From Desulfitobacterium dichloroeliminans LMG P-21439 (lineage in GTDB: Bacteria > Bacillota > Desulfitobacteriia > Desulfitobacteriales > Desulfitobacteriaceae): DNA of 64,000 bases. The notes below the pieces were generated by a model. The model was not told the origin of the DNA. It saw only the letters and a list, made by a program, of their open reading frames with translations, and searched no databases. Position 1 is the first letter of the stretch. Every line of letters starts with the position of its first letter. The translations under genes and the position numbers were made by a program. The stretch lies in NCBI RefSeq assembly GCF_000243135.2, contig NC_019903.1, forward strand, positions 1,154,001 through 1,218,000. Reading direction: 5' to 3'. Shown in pieces: positions 1 through 9,973 of the stretch.

Positions 1-23
1 CAAAAAATAGGAGGAGTTTTTAT

Positions 24-245
24 ATGAAAAAAACATTTAGACTTGAAGGATTAGATTGCGCAAATTGCGCTGCGAAAATGGAAAACGCGATCATTGAGTT
101 GGATGGCGTAAAAAATGCTACAGTTAACTTTATGACTACAAAAATGGTGATTGAAGCTGAAGATGAAAAAATGGCTATGATTGTAGAAGCTGCTGAAAAA
201 ATAATAAAGAAAATTGAGCCTCAGGTTGTCGTGAAGAAGGCTTAA
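24..245 (+). CDS. Stand-alone HMA-domain metal-binding protein
   Basis: This 73-residue cytosolic protein is a single heavy-metal-associated (HMA) domain. The metal-binding loop GLDCANCAAK places its two cysteines at about residues 12 and 15, followed by the usual alternating helix/strand pattern. An AGGAGG-type ribosome site lies 8 nt before the ATG. The gene ends 16 bp before a P1B-type ATPase that has no N-terminal HMA domain of its own, so this looks like the ATPase's metal-binding domain split off as a separate polypeptide or chaperone. Zn, Cd or Pb is the likely cargo, judged from the ATPase. Identification of the fold is firm; the metal is inferred. Confidence 0.88.
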   Translation: MKKTFRLEGLDCANCAAKMENAIIELDGVKNATVNFMTTKMVIEAEDEKMAMIVEAAEKIIKKIEPQVVVKKA

Positions 246-261
246 AAAAGAGGTTGCGAAT

Positions 262-2106
262 ATGAAAAAACGTCTTTGGCGAATTATTATTGGCGGTGCA
301 GTTTTTGCTATCGCGCTCATTTTAAAAACAGACAATGAATTGTTAGAGCTTGCGTTGTATCTTGCTAGTTATATTATTGCGGGCGGCGATGTGGTATTAA
401 AGGCTGCTAAAAACATTCTTAGGGGTAAGGTATTCGATGAAAACTTTTTGATGAGTGTTGCTACCATCGGCGCATTCTTTATTGGTGAATATCCAGAAGG
501 CGTTGCAGTCATGCTATTTTATCTAGTTGGTGAAACGTTTCAAAGCTACGCAGTTGACAAGTCTAGAAAATCAATTGCAAACTTGATGGATATTCGCCCG
601 GATTATGCGAATGTGAAGCACGGTGATGAACTGGTCAGAACCGACCCGGATGAAGTAAAGATTGGCGATATTATCGTCATTAAGGCTGGCGAGAGAATTC
701 CGCTCGATGGAAAGGTCATTGACGGCAACTCTATGATCGACACTTCAGCACTTACTGGGGAGTCTGTTCCACGTGAAATAGGCGTAGCTGATGATATTTT
801 AAGCGGATGTATCAATATTAACGGTGTAATTACTGCGGAAGTCACCAAGGAATTTGGTGAATCCACTGTCACTAAGATTCTTGATTTGGTCGAAAATGCA
901 AGTAGTAAGAAATCGAAATCGGAACAGTTTATTACAAAGTTTGCAAGATACTATACCCCCGTTGTGGTAATCGTCGCCGTTCTTCTTGCAATTGTTCCCC
1001 CACTTGTTATTGAGGGAGCAACCTTTAGTGATTGGATTTACCGTGCACTCGCTTTTCTCGTGGTTTCCTGCCCGTGTGCTCTCGTTATTTCTATTCCGTT
1101 AAGTTTCTTCGGTGGAATAGGTGGAGCATCTAGAAGCGGAATTCTCGTCAAAGGCAGCAACTATCTGGAAGCGTTGGCACAAACGGAAATTGTTGTTTTC
1201 GATAAGACAGGTACCTTAACTAAAGGCGTGTTTAACGTCCAGGAAATTCATCCTGAAAATATATCTAAAGAAGAGTTGTTGGAGTTAACAGCATACGCTG
1301 AAAGCTACTCAAATCATCCGATCTCTCATTCACTAAAGCGTACCTATGGTAAAGACATTGACAATGAACGCATTACCAATGTTGAAGAGACAGCAGGTCA
1401 TGGTGTTACAGCAACAGTCGATGGTAAAAAAGTGATGGCGGGCAACATTAGGCTCATGGAAAAAATGGGTATCCCTTACTTCAAAGGTGAAGTCGTGGGT
1501 ACTGTAGTACACGTTGCAGTGGATAATGAATATGCTGGTTACATTGTCATTGCCGATGAAGTCAAAGCAGATTCAGCACAGGCCATCAGAGAACTGAAAG
1601 CTGCTAACATTAAACAAATCGTAATGCTGACGGGTGATGCTCAAAATGTAGGTACGAAAGTTGGCAAAGAGCTGGGTCTTGACAAGATTTATGCTGAATT
1701 GTTGCCGGCGGATAAAGTTGAAAAGCTAGAAGAGCTATTTGCTCAGAAGTCCGCAAAAGGAAAACTTGCTTTTGTAGGGGACGGGATTAATGATGCTCCT
1801 GTTTTAGCTCGTGCAGATATTGGAATAGCGATGGGCGGTTTAGGCTCTGATGCGGCTATTGAAGCTGCGGACATTGTCATTATGACCGATGAGCCTTCAA
1901 AAATTGCCACTGCGATGAAGATTTCACAAAAGACACTTAGAATTGCACGGCAAAACATCGCTTTTTCATTGGGTGTAAAAGCAGTTGTCCTTGTATTGAG
2001 TGCCTTTGGGCTATCGACCCTATGGGAGGCAGTGTTCGCTGATGTAGGGGTGACTATCATTGCGGTAATCAATGCTTCCAGGGTATTGAGTACGAAGAAA
2101 ATTTAG
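262..2106 (+). CDS. Zn/Cd/Pb-exporting P1B-type ATPase
   Basis: The 614-residue protein is a heavy-metal-translocating P-type ATPase that would pump Zn(II), Cd(II) or Pb(II) out of the cytoplasm. Visible hallmarks are the TGES actuator motif near residue 165, the membrane CPC motif at about 270-272, the phosphorylation site DKTGTLT with Asp near 314, the HP motif near 352, MLTGDA, and GDGINDAP near 506. The sequence after CPC (ALVISIPLSFF) is typical of the CadA/ZntA class rather than the copper class. The N-terminus starts directly with membrane segments; the HMA domain is encoded by the gene just upstream. ATG start, with AAAAAGAGG upstream. Metal specificity is inferred from motif class. 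Confidence 0.9.
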   Translation: MKKRLWRIIIGGAVFAIALILKTDNELLELALYLASYIIAGGDVVLKAAKNILRGKVFDENFLMSVATIGAFFIGEYPEGVAVMLFYLVGETFQSYAVDKSRKSIANLMDIRPDYANVKHGDELVRTDPDEVKIGDIIVIKAGERIPLDGKVIDGNSMIDTSALTGESVPREIGVADDILSGCININGVITAEVTKEFGESTVTKILDLVENASSKKSKSEQFITKFARYYTPVVVIVAVLLAIVPPLVIEGATFSDWIYRALAFLVVSCPCALVISIPLSFFGGIGGASRSGILVKGSNYLEALAQTEIVVFDKTGTLTKGVFNVQEIHPENISKEELLELTAYAESYSNHPISHSLKRTYGKDIDNERITNVEETAGHGVTATVDGKKVMAGNIRLMEKMGIPYFKGEVVGTVVHVAVDNEYAGYIVIADEVKADSAQAIRELKAANIKQIVMLTGDAQNVGTKVGKELGLDKIYAELLPADKVEKLEELFAQKSAKGKLAFVGDGINDAPVLARADIGIAMGGLGSDAAIEAADIVIMTDEPSKIATAMKISQKTLRIARQNIAFSLGVKAVVLVLSAFGLSTLWEAVFADVGVTIIAVINASRVLSTKKI

Positions 2107-2137
2107 TAGTACAATATAGGTTCTAGTTGGCACAATA

Positions 2138-2182
2138 AAAACAGAGAGTAGTTTGATTTATTTGAAACTGCTCTCTGTTTTA
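2138..2182. terminator. Bidirectional terminator between convergent genes
   Basis: An A-rich/T-rich hairpin (AACAGAGAGTAGTTT paired with AAACTGCTCTCTGTT) sits between the ATPase gene and the convergent kinase gene. A-tract and T-tract flanks on both sides would let it work in both directions. Confidence 0.8.
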
Positions 2183-2183
2183 T

Positions 2184-3596
2184 TTATCCACCACTCTGTT
2201 TTAAGGTAAAACCAAACGTACTTCCTTCCCCTGGGGTGCTCTCTACCATGACTTTACCTCCGTGTAGGTCGATTATTTCCTTAACAATTGCTAAACCTAA
2301 GCCAGTTCCCCCCTCATTACGGGAGCGGGCCTTATCAACTCGATAAAAACGATCCCAAATGAAAGGAATGTCCTTCGAAGGGATACCCTGCCCAAAATCA
2401 GTAATCTCTACTAAGATATCATCATCATAAGGTATAGCTGAGATAAGGATTTCACCTCTATCAGAAGAGTATCGTATGGCATTATCTAAAAGATTATATA
2501 TCACCTGCTCTATTCTATCTTCGTCACCGTAGCAAAGAGGTAAGTCAGAGGTCAGATTTGTAGTGATTATAAGGTCTTTGGCAGCCGTTTGAAGCCTAAG
2601 ACTTTTCATCGCCCTATCGATAATAGAGCGTAATGGAAACTCGTCCATGTTAAATAGCGCTGTTTGTGAATCGAAACGTGAAATTTCTAATAAGTCATTA
2701 ACAAGGCGACTTAAACGATGAGTTTCTTTTTGAACGATTTGAAGGTAATTCTTCTCCTCTTGCTTATCTTTTCCTTTCCCTTGAAGGAGGGCATCAATAT
2801 AACCTTGGATAGAGGTTAGCGGGCTTCTCAGTTCATGGGAGACATTGGCAACAAAATTACGCCTCATACTGTCTAATTCTGATAATTGCTTAGACATGTG
2901 ATTTATAGATAAGGCTAGAACACCTAATTCGTCTTTAGAATGGATTTCAACTCTCTCATCAAATTTCCCATCAGCAATATTACGGGTTATCTCGCAAACT
3001 CTTTTAATTGGCTTTGTAATTTGTCGAGAGAAAATAATTCCTATAAAAACTGAAATGAGTATTCCAAGCAAAGCAGCACCAACATAGATTTTACTCATAT
3101 TTTTGGAAGTATCATTCACTCCCCTAACGGGTGAATATAAGATAACTCCGCCGATGAACTCATTATCGTGAATCACTGGAGTAACTACACGTATTACAGC
3201 TTCCTGGAAATATTCGGACTGTCCGCTTTTGATACTGGCTTTTCCGGATTGTAGTTGCGTGAGGTCCATCGCCTCTAGAGTGTTTCCCTCACAGTACAAG
3301 TGATCTGCTGATGCAGTAATGACTTTGCCATATCTGTCAATGACCCAAACTTCTGTACCTAAAATTCTATCGGCTCTATTTACATTAAGTATCACAGGCC
3401 GCGGATTTAGGTTGGACATTAAGTAAGGCATTACCATATTACTTAGCTCTTGGCCTCGAACAACCATTTCTTGTTCTTTGGATTTAATTAAATAGTTTTC
3501 CACTAGATACACTTGCATACTTCCAATAATCGTAATGGCTACGATCACAAGTCCTATATAGCTCGCTAATAGTTTGAAAAAAATACTTTTATTCAT
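2184..3596 (-). CDS. Sensor histidine kinase (HAMP-HisKA-HATPase)
   Basis: A 470-residue membrane sensor kinase. Two membrane segments (near residues 8-30 and 165-190) flank an extracytoplasmic sensor domain of about 130 residues. HAMP, HisKA (phospho-acceptor His near 254 in NVSHELRSP), and a HATPase domain with DNAIRYSS (N box), DFGQGIP (G1) and GGTGLGLAIV (G2) follow. The start chosen is the ATG inside the end of the regulator gene (8-nt overlap), because an upstream in-frame ATG would read far into the regulator. There is no PAS domain after HAMP, so it is not a textbook PhoR. The signal sensed cannot be told from sequence. Confidence 0.9.
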   Translation of the reverse strand: MNKSIFFKLLASYIGLVIVAITIIGSMQVYLVENYLIKSKEQEMVVRGQELSNMVMPYLMSNLNPRPVILNVNRADRILGTEVWVIDRYGKVITASADHLYCEGNTLEAMDLTQLQSGKASIKSGQSEYFQEAVIRVVTPVIHDNEFIGGVILYSPVRGVNDTSKNMSKIYVGAALLGILISVFIGIIFSRQITKPIKRVCEITRNIADGKFDERVEIHSKDELGVLALSINHMSKQLSELDSMRRNFVANVSHELRSPLTSIQGYIDALLQGKGKDKQEEKNYLQIVQKETHRLSRLVNDLLEISRFDSQTALFNMDEFPLRSIIDRAMKSLRLQTAAKDLIITTNLTSDLPLCYGDEDRIEQVIYNLLDNAIRYSSDRGEILISAIPYDDDILVEITDFGQGIPSKDIPFIWDRFYRVDKARSRNEGGTGLGLAIVKEIIDLHGGKVMVESTPGEGSTFGFTLKQSGG

Positions 3597-4284
3597 TTCG
3601 GGCGACCTCGAACTTATAGCCAAGTCCCCAGACAGTTTGTATGTATACGGGTGCTTCGGGAACGGATTCAAGCTTTCTTCTTAGGCGTTTAATAGTATTA
3701 TCAATGGTCCGGGTATCCCCCAAATAATCAAATCCCCAAACTTTTAGCATAATATTTTCTCGTTGCAGTACTATTCCTGGATTGCTGGCAAAAAACCAAA
3801 GCAGACTAAATTCTTTGGCAGTGAGCTCAAGAAGTTGGCCCAAGATTTCCACCTTAAAGGATTCTTTGTTAAGGATGAACCCTGGGTACTTTATGATTTG
3901 AAGCTCTTCAGAACTAGCTGAATTAAAACGGCGTAATACGGCTTTGGCTCTAGCCAAAAGTTCACCTGGATTAAATGGCTTTGTGACATAATCATCAGCG
4001 CCTAAGTCGAATCCGAGAATTTTATCGTGTGGGTCGTCTTTAGCAGTTAACATAATGACGGGCGTATCGGATAACATACGGATTTTTCGGCACAACTCCC
4101 AACCATTAAGACCAGGCAGCATAATATCGAGCACGATTAAATCGAATTTTTTCTCTACGAACACCGATAGGGCAGTGTGTCCATCATATACTTTTGTAAT
4201 ATGAAATTCGTCGCTTAAGTATAGACTAACTAGATTACAGATATGTTCTTCATCATCTACTATGAGGAGTTGTTTTTTGTCCAT
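3589..4284 (-). CDS. OmpR-family response regulator
   Basis: A 231-residue two-domain regulator. The receiver domain has the acidic pair D10-D11, phospho-acceptor D53 in LIVLDIMLPG, and the conserved Lys in TKPF. The C-terminal half is an OmpR/PhoB winged helix (RTIDNTIKRLRRKLE, WGLGYKFE). It is the first gene of a two-gene operon with the sensor kinase, whose start codon overlaps its stop. The divergent neighbour is ccm cluster 1, with 251 bp between start codons. It is one of two candidates in this window for the regulator that binds the 11-bp direct repeats found upstream of many genes here. Confidence 0.93.
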   Translation of the reverse strand: MDKKQLLIVDDEEHICNLVSLYLSDEFHITKVYDGHTALSVFVEKKFDLIVLDIMLPGLNGWELCRKIRMLSDTPVIMLTAKDDPHDKILGFDLGADDYVTKPFNPGELLARAKAVLRRFNSASSEELQIIKYPGFILNKESFKVEILGQLLELTAKEFSLLWFFASNPGIVLQRENIMLKVWGFDYLGDTRTIDNTIKRLRRKLESVPEAPVYIQTVWGLGYKFEVARNE

Positions 4285-4438
4285 GTTTTATCACCCTAAT
4301 TCATATGTTAATTTATTACACGCAAGAAACATCAAAATAAGTGTATTAGTTAATCCTTACCTTAATTATAAAGAAACGAACCCCATTTGTATATGATTGA
4401 CATCGAAAGATAAGTTTAGGCTCGTATTTGCGCTAATT

Positions 4439-4502
4439 GTTACAAATTTATTACAGACTTCTTAACTTTTGATATAGATTTGTTACAACTTGGGAGTAAA
4501 AT
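4439..4502 (+). promoter_or_regulatory. 11-bp direct-repeat promoter of ccm cluster 1
   Basis: GTTAC (4439), ATTAC (4450) and CTTAA (4461) are spaced 11 bp. A further GTTAC at 4482 ends exactly 10 nt before a TAAAAT -10 hexamer (4497). The last interval is 21 rather than 22 bp, so this is a looser member of the repeat-promoter set. There is no -35 consensus at the usual distance. Confidence 0.55.
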
Positions 4503-4535
4503 AGGGCTACCAAATTTAATTAAAGGAGGATATAT

Positions 4536-5510
4536 GTGGTTAAAAGGTTTGTAATAAGTTTTATGGTACTATTATTCCTTCTATTTTTCTCCGTCAGCCC
4601 TGGGTATGCTGAAAATTCTCCAACCCTTGGAATAATGCAATTATCTGCGCATGTATTGCCTGAGTACGACACATCTGATGTATTAATAATTTACGGAATT
4701 CAATTTACTAATGATTCACAAAGTGATTATACGGGGGAGGTACGATTTGCTGTACCTAAAGGAGTTACCAAACCAATTGTTATAGAGGACACTCCACAGG
4801 CCACAGGAAGTGATAGTCATATTCAAGTTAGAGTCGAGGACAAGGGCGAGTACGATGAAATTGTATGGAATCCAACCAATCCAGTTAAAGCTATGGAGAA
4901 TTATCCCATTCACTTGGAATACTATTTTAATCCTTTACCCGGTACAGGACAGAAAAAATTTACCTATACCCTCTACTCTAATTTCGATATTGGTCAAGTC
5001 CAAGTAAATGTATTCGAACCATTGAAGGCTACGGAGTTTAAGATGGAGCCTGCCGGCAAATTTGTTAAGAAGGATAGCGAAGGTCTTAACATTTATAGGA
5101 TTGATCCCTCACCACTAAGTAAAGGTCAGAATTTAAATGTCGAGATTTCTTATATAAAAACTGATCCTGAGCCTTCTATTACACCTCTAAGTGCTACGCA
5201 GAATGCAGGAAGCAGCGTCAAGCAGAAGGGTTCTTTAAGCAGTGCTGCAGTATTGCTTCCTATGGTTGGAATGCTTGGCCTTGTTATTCTTATTTCTATT
5301 AAGTCGTTTAACACTTCAAGTGCTAGGGAAACTCCAACTCAAAGACCTAAAAAATCAATACAGAGGAATCAAGAGCAGAATTCTTCTGACAGAATAGAAA
5401 GTTTATATGCTCAAGAAAAACGAAAATTGAGGCAAAAGCTTTTAGATGGTGAAATTAATGAAGAGACATATCGTGAAATCTTAGTCGATATTGAACGAGA
5501 CTATAAATGA
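4536..5510 (+). CDS. Secreted/anchored protein of ccm cluster 1, function unknown
   Basis: This 324-residue protein has an N-terminal signal peptide (about residues 1-26, ending near GYAENS), a beta-rich extracytoplasmic region, one membrane segment near 240-260 and a basic cytoplasmic tail. The tail ends in a short helix-turn motif (KLLDGEINEETYREIL) resembling SHOCT-type C-terminal domains. A paralog with the same layout opens ccm cluster 2 at 26573, so it belongs to this type of cytochrome c maturation operon. GTG start at 4536 with AAAGGAGGA 5 nt upstream; the overlapping ATG at 4534 is out of frame. I do not recognise a characterised function; a scaffold or apocytochrome-handling role is only a guess. 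Confidence 0.75.
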   Translation: MVKRFVISFMVLLFLLFFSVSPGYAENSPTLGIMQLSAHVLPEYDTSDVLIIYGIQFTNDSQSDYTGEVRFAVPKGVTKPIVIEDTPQATGSDSHIQVRVEDKGEYDEIVWNPTNPVKAMENYPIHLEYYFNPLPGTGQKKFTYTLYSNFDIGQVQVNVFEPLKATEFKMEPAGKFVKKDSEGLNIYRIDPSPLSKGQNLNVEISYIKTDPEPSITPLSATQNAGSSVKQKGSLSSAAVLLPMVGMLGLVILISIKSFNTSSARETPTQRPKKSIQRNQEQNSSDRIESLYAQEKRKLRQKLLDGEINEETYREILVDIERDYK

Positions 5511-5550
5511 AATCCCAAAAGAAAACTGTATTTTCACGAGGAGGGAAAAC

Positions 5551-7509
<1,959 letters not shown>

Positions 7510-7512
7510 GCA

Positions 7513-7977
7513 ATGAGATACATTAGACAAGTTATGGTCTTAGTAGTTATACTCATTTTTTTCTCGCCAGGGCAGGCAAAGGCCGCGTTATATGATGAAA
7601 TTCAAGAGAGCTTAATTTGTCCTGCTTGTCTCGATGAACGTATGACAGTCGCTGCTTGTCAGGATGGTACAGCAGAAAAAGCCCGACAAGATATCCAAAA
7701 AAGGCTGTCTTCCGGACAAACGAAGGACGAGATTATACAAGCTTATGTGGCAGAGTATGGGGAGATTATTTTAGCTTTTCCACAGAAAAGCGGCTTCAAT
7801 TTGCTGGCTTGGGTGCTCCCGCCTGTCGCCCTTCTTGGAGGCACATTCTTGGTATATTATGCCATTAACAAATGGGTTAAAAACTCACAGAAGCGGAAAT
7901 CTCGTAAAAAGAAGCAACAGATTTTGGATTCAGTCGATGAGGATCGAATACATGAAGAGATGTTGAAGTACCTGTAG
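7513..7977 (+). CDS. ccmH: Cytochrome c maturation thiol oxidoreductase CcmH
   Basis: A 154-residue protein with an N-terminal signal/anchor, the CPAC (CXXC) thiol motif near residues 36-39, a short helical bundle (SSGQTKDEIIQAYVAEYG) and a C-terminal membrane segment around 98-120. This is the CcmH/CcmL layout, in which the CXXC keeps apocytochrome heme-site cysteines reduced. The residues after the motif (LDERMTVAAC) differ from the usual LRCxxCQNQ and include an extra Cys. It sits between ccmF and a CcmI-like gene. Family call firm; the extra Cys is unusual. Confidence 0.88.
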   Translation: MRYIRQVMVLVVILIFFSPGQAKAALYDEIQESLICPACLDERMTVAACQDGTAEKARQDIQKRLSSGQTKDEIIQAYVAEYGEIILAFPQKSGFNLLAWVLPPVALLGGTFLVYYAINKWVKNSQKRKSRKKKQQILDSVDEDRIHEEMLKYL

Positions 7978-7987
7978 GGGGGATAAC

Positions 7988-8302
7988 ATGATACTGGTAA
8001 TAAAGATGTTAATGGCGATTGCTGCGGGGATCTTGATTGCTAAACCCTTGTTTAAATCAAGTAGGCAAAGTATTGAACCGGCCTTAGATGGTTTAAGTGA
8101 TAACCCTAAAGAAACTGTTTTTACAGCCTTGGGAGAAATCGAATTTGAATATAATATGCATAAGCTTGAGAGAGAGGACTATGAAGAATTAAAAAGCAAG
8201 TATCAGTTGCAGGCCCTTGATCTGCTTGATGAAGAGGATCAAACATTTGATCGAGAAATAGAGCAGCAGATTAAGAAGCATAGGAAAAGGAAAAAGGATT
8301 AG
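7988..8302 (+). CDS. CcmI-like small membrane protein
   Basis: A 104-residue protein with one N-terminal membrane segment and a charged helical tail carrying GEIEFEYNMHKLEREDYEEL. That pattern (an ExEFDYxxGKLsxxDY-type helix) is seen in short CcmI-like proteins next to ccmH in bacterial ccm operons. It ends in a very basic RKRKKD tail. The paralog in cluster 2 (30558) keeps the same motif. A role in presenting apocytochrome to CcmF/CcmH is inferred from position. RBS GGGGGAT lies 6 nt before the ATG. Confidence 0.7.
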   Translation: MILVIKMLMAIAAGILIAKPLFKSSRQSIEPALDGLSDNPKETVFTALGEIEFEYNMHKLEREDYEELKSKYQLQALDLLDEEDQTFDREIEQQIKKHRKRKKD

Positions 8303-8313
8303 GGGGCCTGACT

Positions 8314-8715
8314 ATGAATAAAAAGATAAAAATGCTTATTGCAGTCAGCACCGTCTTAATAGCAGTGGCATTTCTGTTCATCCAGGGATTTAGGGCCAGT
8401 GGAGGGGTAGGTGAGTATCTCACAATTGAAGAAGCTTTATCTGCTGCTCAGGATAAAAGGGACAGATTCATTCAGTTAGAGGCTGTAGTCGTCAGTTCAT
8501 CAGTAAAATATGACAGCGCGCGACCCTTATTGACCTTCGATTTAACCGATGATAAAAACGTGATAAGCGTCGAGTATGCTGATGCGAAGCCGGATAACTT
8601 TGATTCTGGCTATCCCGTAATCGTTGAAGGAAGATTCGGTGAGGATAACAAGTTTAAGGCGGATAAGGTACTGGTTAAATGTCCGTCTAAATACGAAGAA
8701 GAGATTAAATCATAA
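8314..8715 (+). CDS. ccmE: Heme chaperone CcmE, Cys-type
   Basis: A 133-residue protein with an N-terminal membrane anchor and an OB-fold domain, ending in VKCPSKYEEE. CcmE accepts heme from CcmABCD covalently and hands it to CcmF. Classical CcmE binds heme through a His in an HxxxY motif; here the equivalent position is a Cys in CPSKY (CxxxY). That is the variant known from Desulfovibrio-type CcmE. The paralog at 27517 has the same CPSKYE ending, so both systems in this genome are of the Cys type. ATG start with GGGGG upstream. Confidence 0.9.
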   Translation: MNKKIKMLIAVSTVLIAVAFLFIQGFRASGGVGEYLTIEEALSAAQDKRDRFIQLEAVVVSSSVKYDSARPLLTFDLTDDKNVISVEYADAKPDNFDSGYPVIVEGRFGEDNKFKADKVLVKCPSKYEEEIKS

Positions 8716-8733
8716 AGGGAATGAAGGTGCGAA

Positions 8734-9240
8734 GTGAGAGCTAGAAGGCCTTTGTTTGTGCTATTACTTATTCTAGCGGTAGTACTGGGAAGTTCAACAG
8801 CTGTAGTAGCTAACCCAAATCAAGCGAATCAGGTATCTGTTAGAGAAATTAATGAGTATACTCCTCCAGACGTTGGTTTTCATAGTCCAGGACATATCCA
8901 GAGATGGGAAACGTCTCCTTTAAGTGAGCAAAATCCGCACCTCTGGACAGCGATGTTGTTGACATTGTTAGTTAGCGGAGGAGTATTCACTTCAATACAT
9001 ATAAGAAAAAAGAGTCGTGAAGCCAAGGAAAATCCTACGGATCAATTAAGTCAATACCTAAGTGAGCTTATCAGGCGAGAAGAGCGCTTAACTAAAAAGT
9101 TTCAAGAGGTTGACATAAAACACCGTTCAGGTGAGATCACTGAAGCAGATTACAAACGTTTTCTGAAATCGTATGAGGAAAACCTCTCGAAGACTCAAGA
9201 AAAGATAAGAGAAATCGAGCAGATTAGCAAACAAGAATAG
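8734..9240 (+). CDS. Unknown conserved ccm-cluster membrane protein
   Basis: A 168-residue protein with a signal-like N-terminus (residues 1-27), a short extracytoplasmic stretch with FHSPGHIQRW and NPHLW, one membrane segment near 70-88, and a cytoplasmic coiled-coil tail (RREERLTKKFQEVD...) of about 75 residues. The protein at 30938 in cluster 2 shares the PGHxQ...NPHLW signature and the coil. Both genes lie immediately before ccmA. GTG start; the nearby ATG at 8721 runs into a stop. I do not recognise a named family. Its position suggests a partner of the CcmABCD heme exporter. Confidence 0.75.
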   Translation: MRARRPLFVLLLILAVVLGSSTAVVANPNQANQVSVREINEYTPPDVGFHSPGHIQRWETSPLSEQNPHLWTAMLLTLLVSGGVFTSIHIRKKSREAKENPTDQLSQYLSELIRREERLTKKFQEVDIKHRSGEITEADYKRFLKSYEENLSKTQEKIREIEQISKQE

Positions 9241-9250
9241 AGGGATGGAT

Positions 9251-9973
9251 ATGCTCGTAGTTGAGAAAATTTCTAAAAAAATTGGCACTAAAACCATCCT
9301 TTTTAGTGTAGATTTGAAAGTGAATAAGGGAGATTTTATTTGTATTCTCGGAGAGAATGGTGCTGGGAAAAGCACACTATTGAAGATTCTTTCCCTAGTT
9401 ATGAAGCCTACGAGTGGCAAAGTATTCTTTCACGGGGTCGATGCGACAACTGCTGGTGGGGTTATTGGTAAGCACTTGGGTGTAATATCCCATCACACCT
9501 TTTTATATGAACAGTTAACTGCTTATGAAAATCTTCGATTTTACGGTCGAATGTATGGGGTAAGTCATCTTGAAGAGCGCATTTACAGTGTCCTAAAAGA
9601 GGTTGGTTTGGAACTTGCTTTGAATGAACGAATCCAAAGTTATTCGAGGGGAATGCAACAGCGTCTAGCAATCGCCAGGGCTATGATTCATAGCCCTGAG
9701 ATTCTATTCCTTGATGAGCCACACACTGGGTTGGATCAACAGGCTACTAATACATTTAACAATATAATGACGAAGATTAATTCGGCAGGCGGCACGATAA
9801 TCATGATTACCCACAATATAGAAGAGGGCTTACTCCTAGCGAATAAAGCAATTGTTGTGTCTCGGGGGCGGATAGTGTACCAAGGAACGACCGAAGGTTT
9901 GAATAAAGATGAAGTTCAAAAGCTTTGCATCGTAAATGGAGGTGGAAAAAATAAACTACCTCAACCAAGTTAA
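9251..9973 (+). CDS. ccmA: Heme exporter ATP-binding subunit CcmA
   Basis: A 240-residue ABC ATPase. Walker A (GENGAGKST), a signature region (YSRGMQQRL), Walker B (ILFLDEPHTGLD) and the H-loop His (MITHN) are all visible. With CcmB and CcmC it releases holo-CcmE from CcmC. The start taken is ATG 9251: AGAGGG ends 6 nt upstream, whereas the ATG at 9245 touches it, and the cluster 2 paralog aligns from this Met. Its 3' end overlaps ccmB. Confidence 0.93.
   Translation: MLVVEKISKKIGTKTILFSVDLKVNKGDFICILGENGAGKSTLLKILSLVMKPTSGKVFFHGVDATTAGGVIGKHLGVISHHTFLYEQLTAYENLRFYGRMYGVSHLEERIYSVLKEVGLELALNERIQSYSRGMQQRLAIARAMIHSPEILFLDEPHTGLDQQATNTFNNIMTKINSAGGTIIMITHNIEEGLLLANKAIVVSRGRIVYQGTTEGLNKDEVQKLCIVNGGGKNKLPQPS

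Noticed and set aside
51-335. Open frame on the minus strand across the HMA gene
   Set aside because: It is the antisense shadow of the HMA and ATPase genes, with no ribosome site and no family resemblance.
3597-3671. Upstream extension of the first kinase to an earlier ATG
   Set aside because: It would overlap the regulator by 83 bp and adds residues with no membrane or kinase character; the internal ATG gives the usual short overlap.
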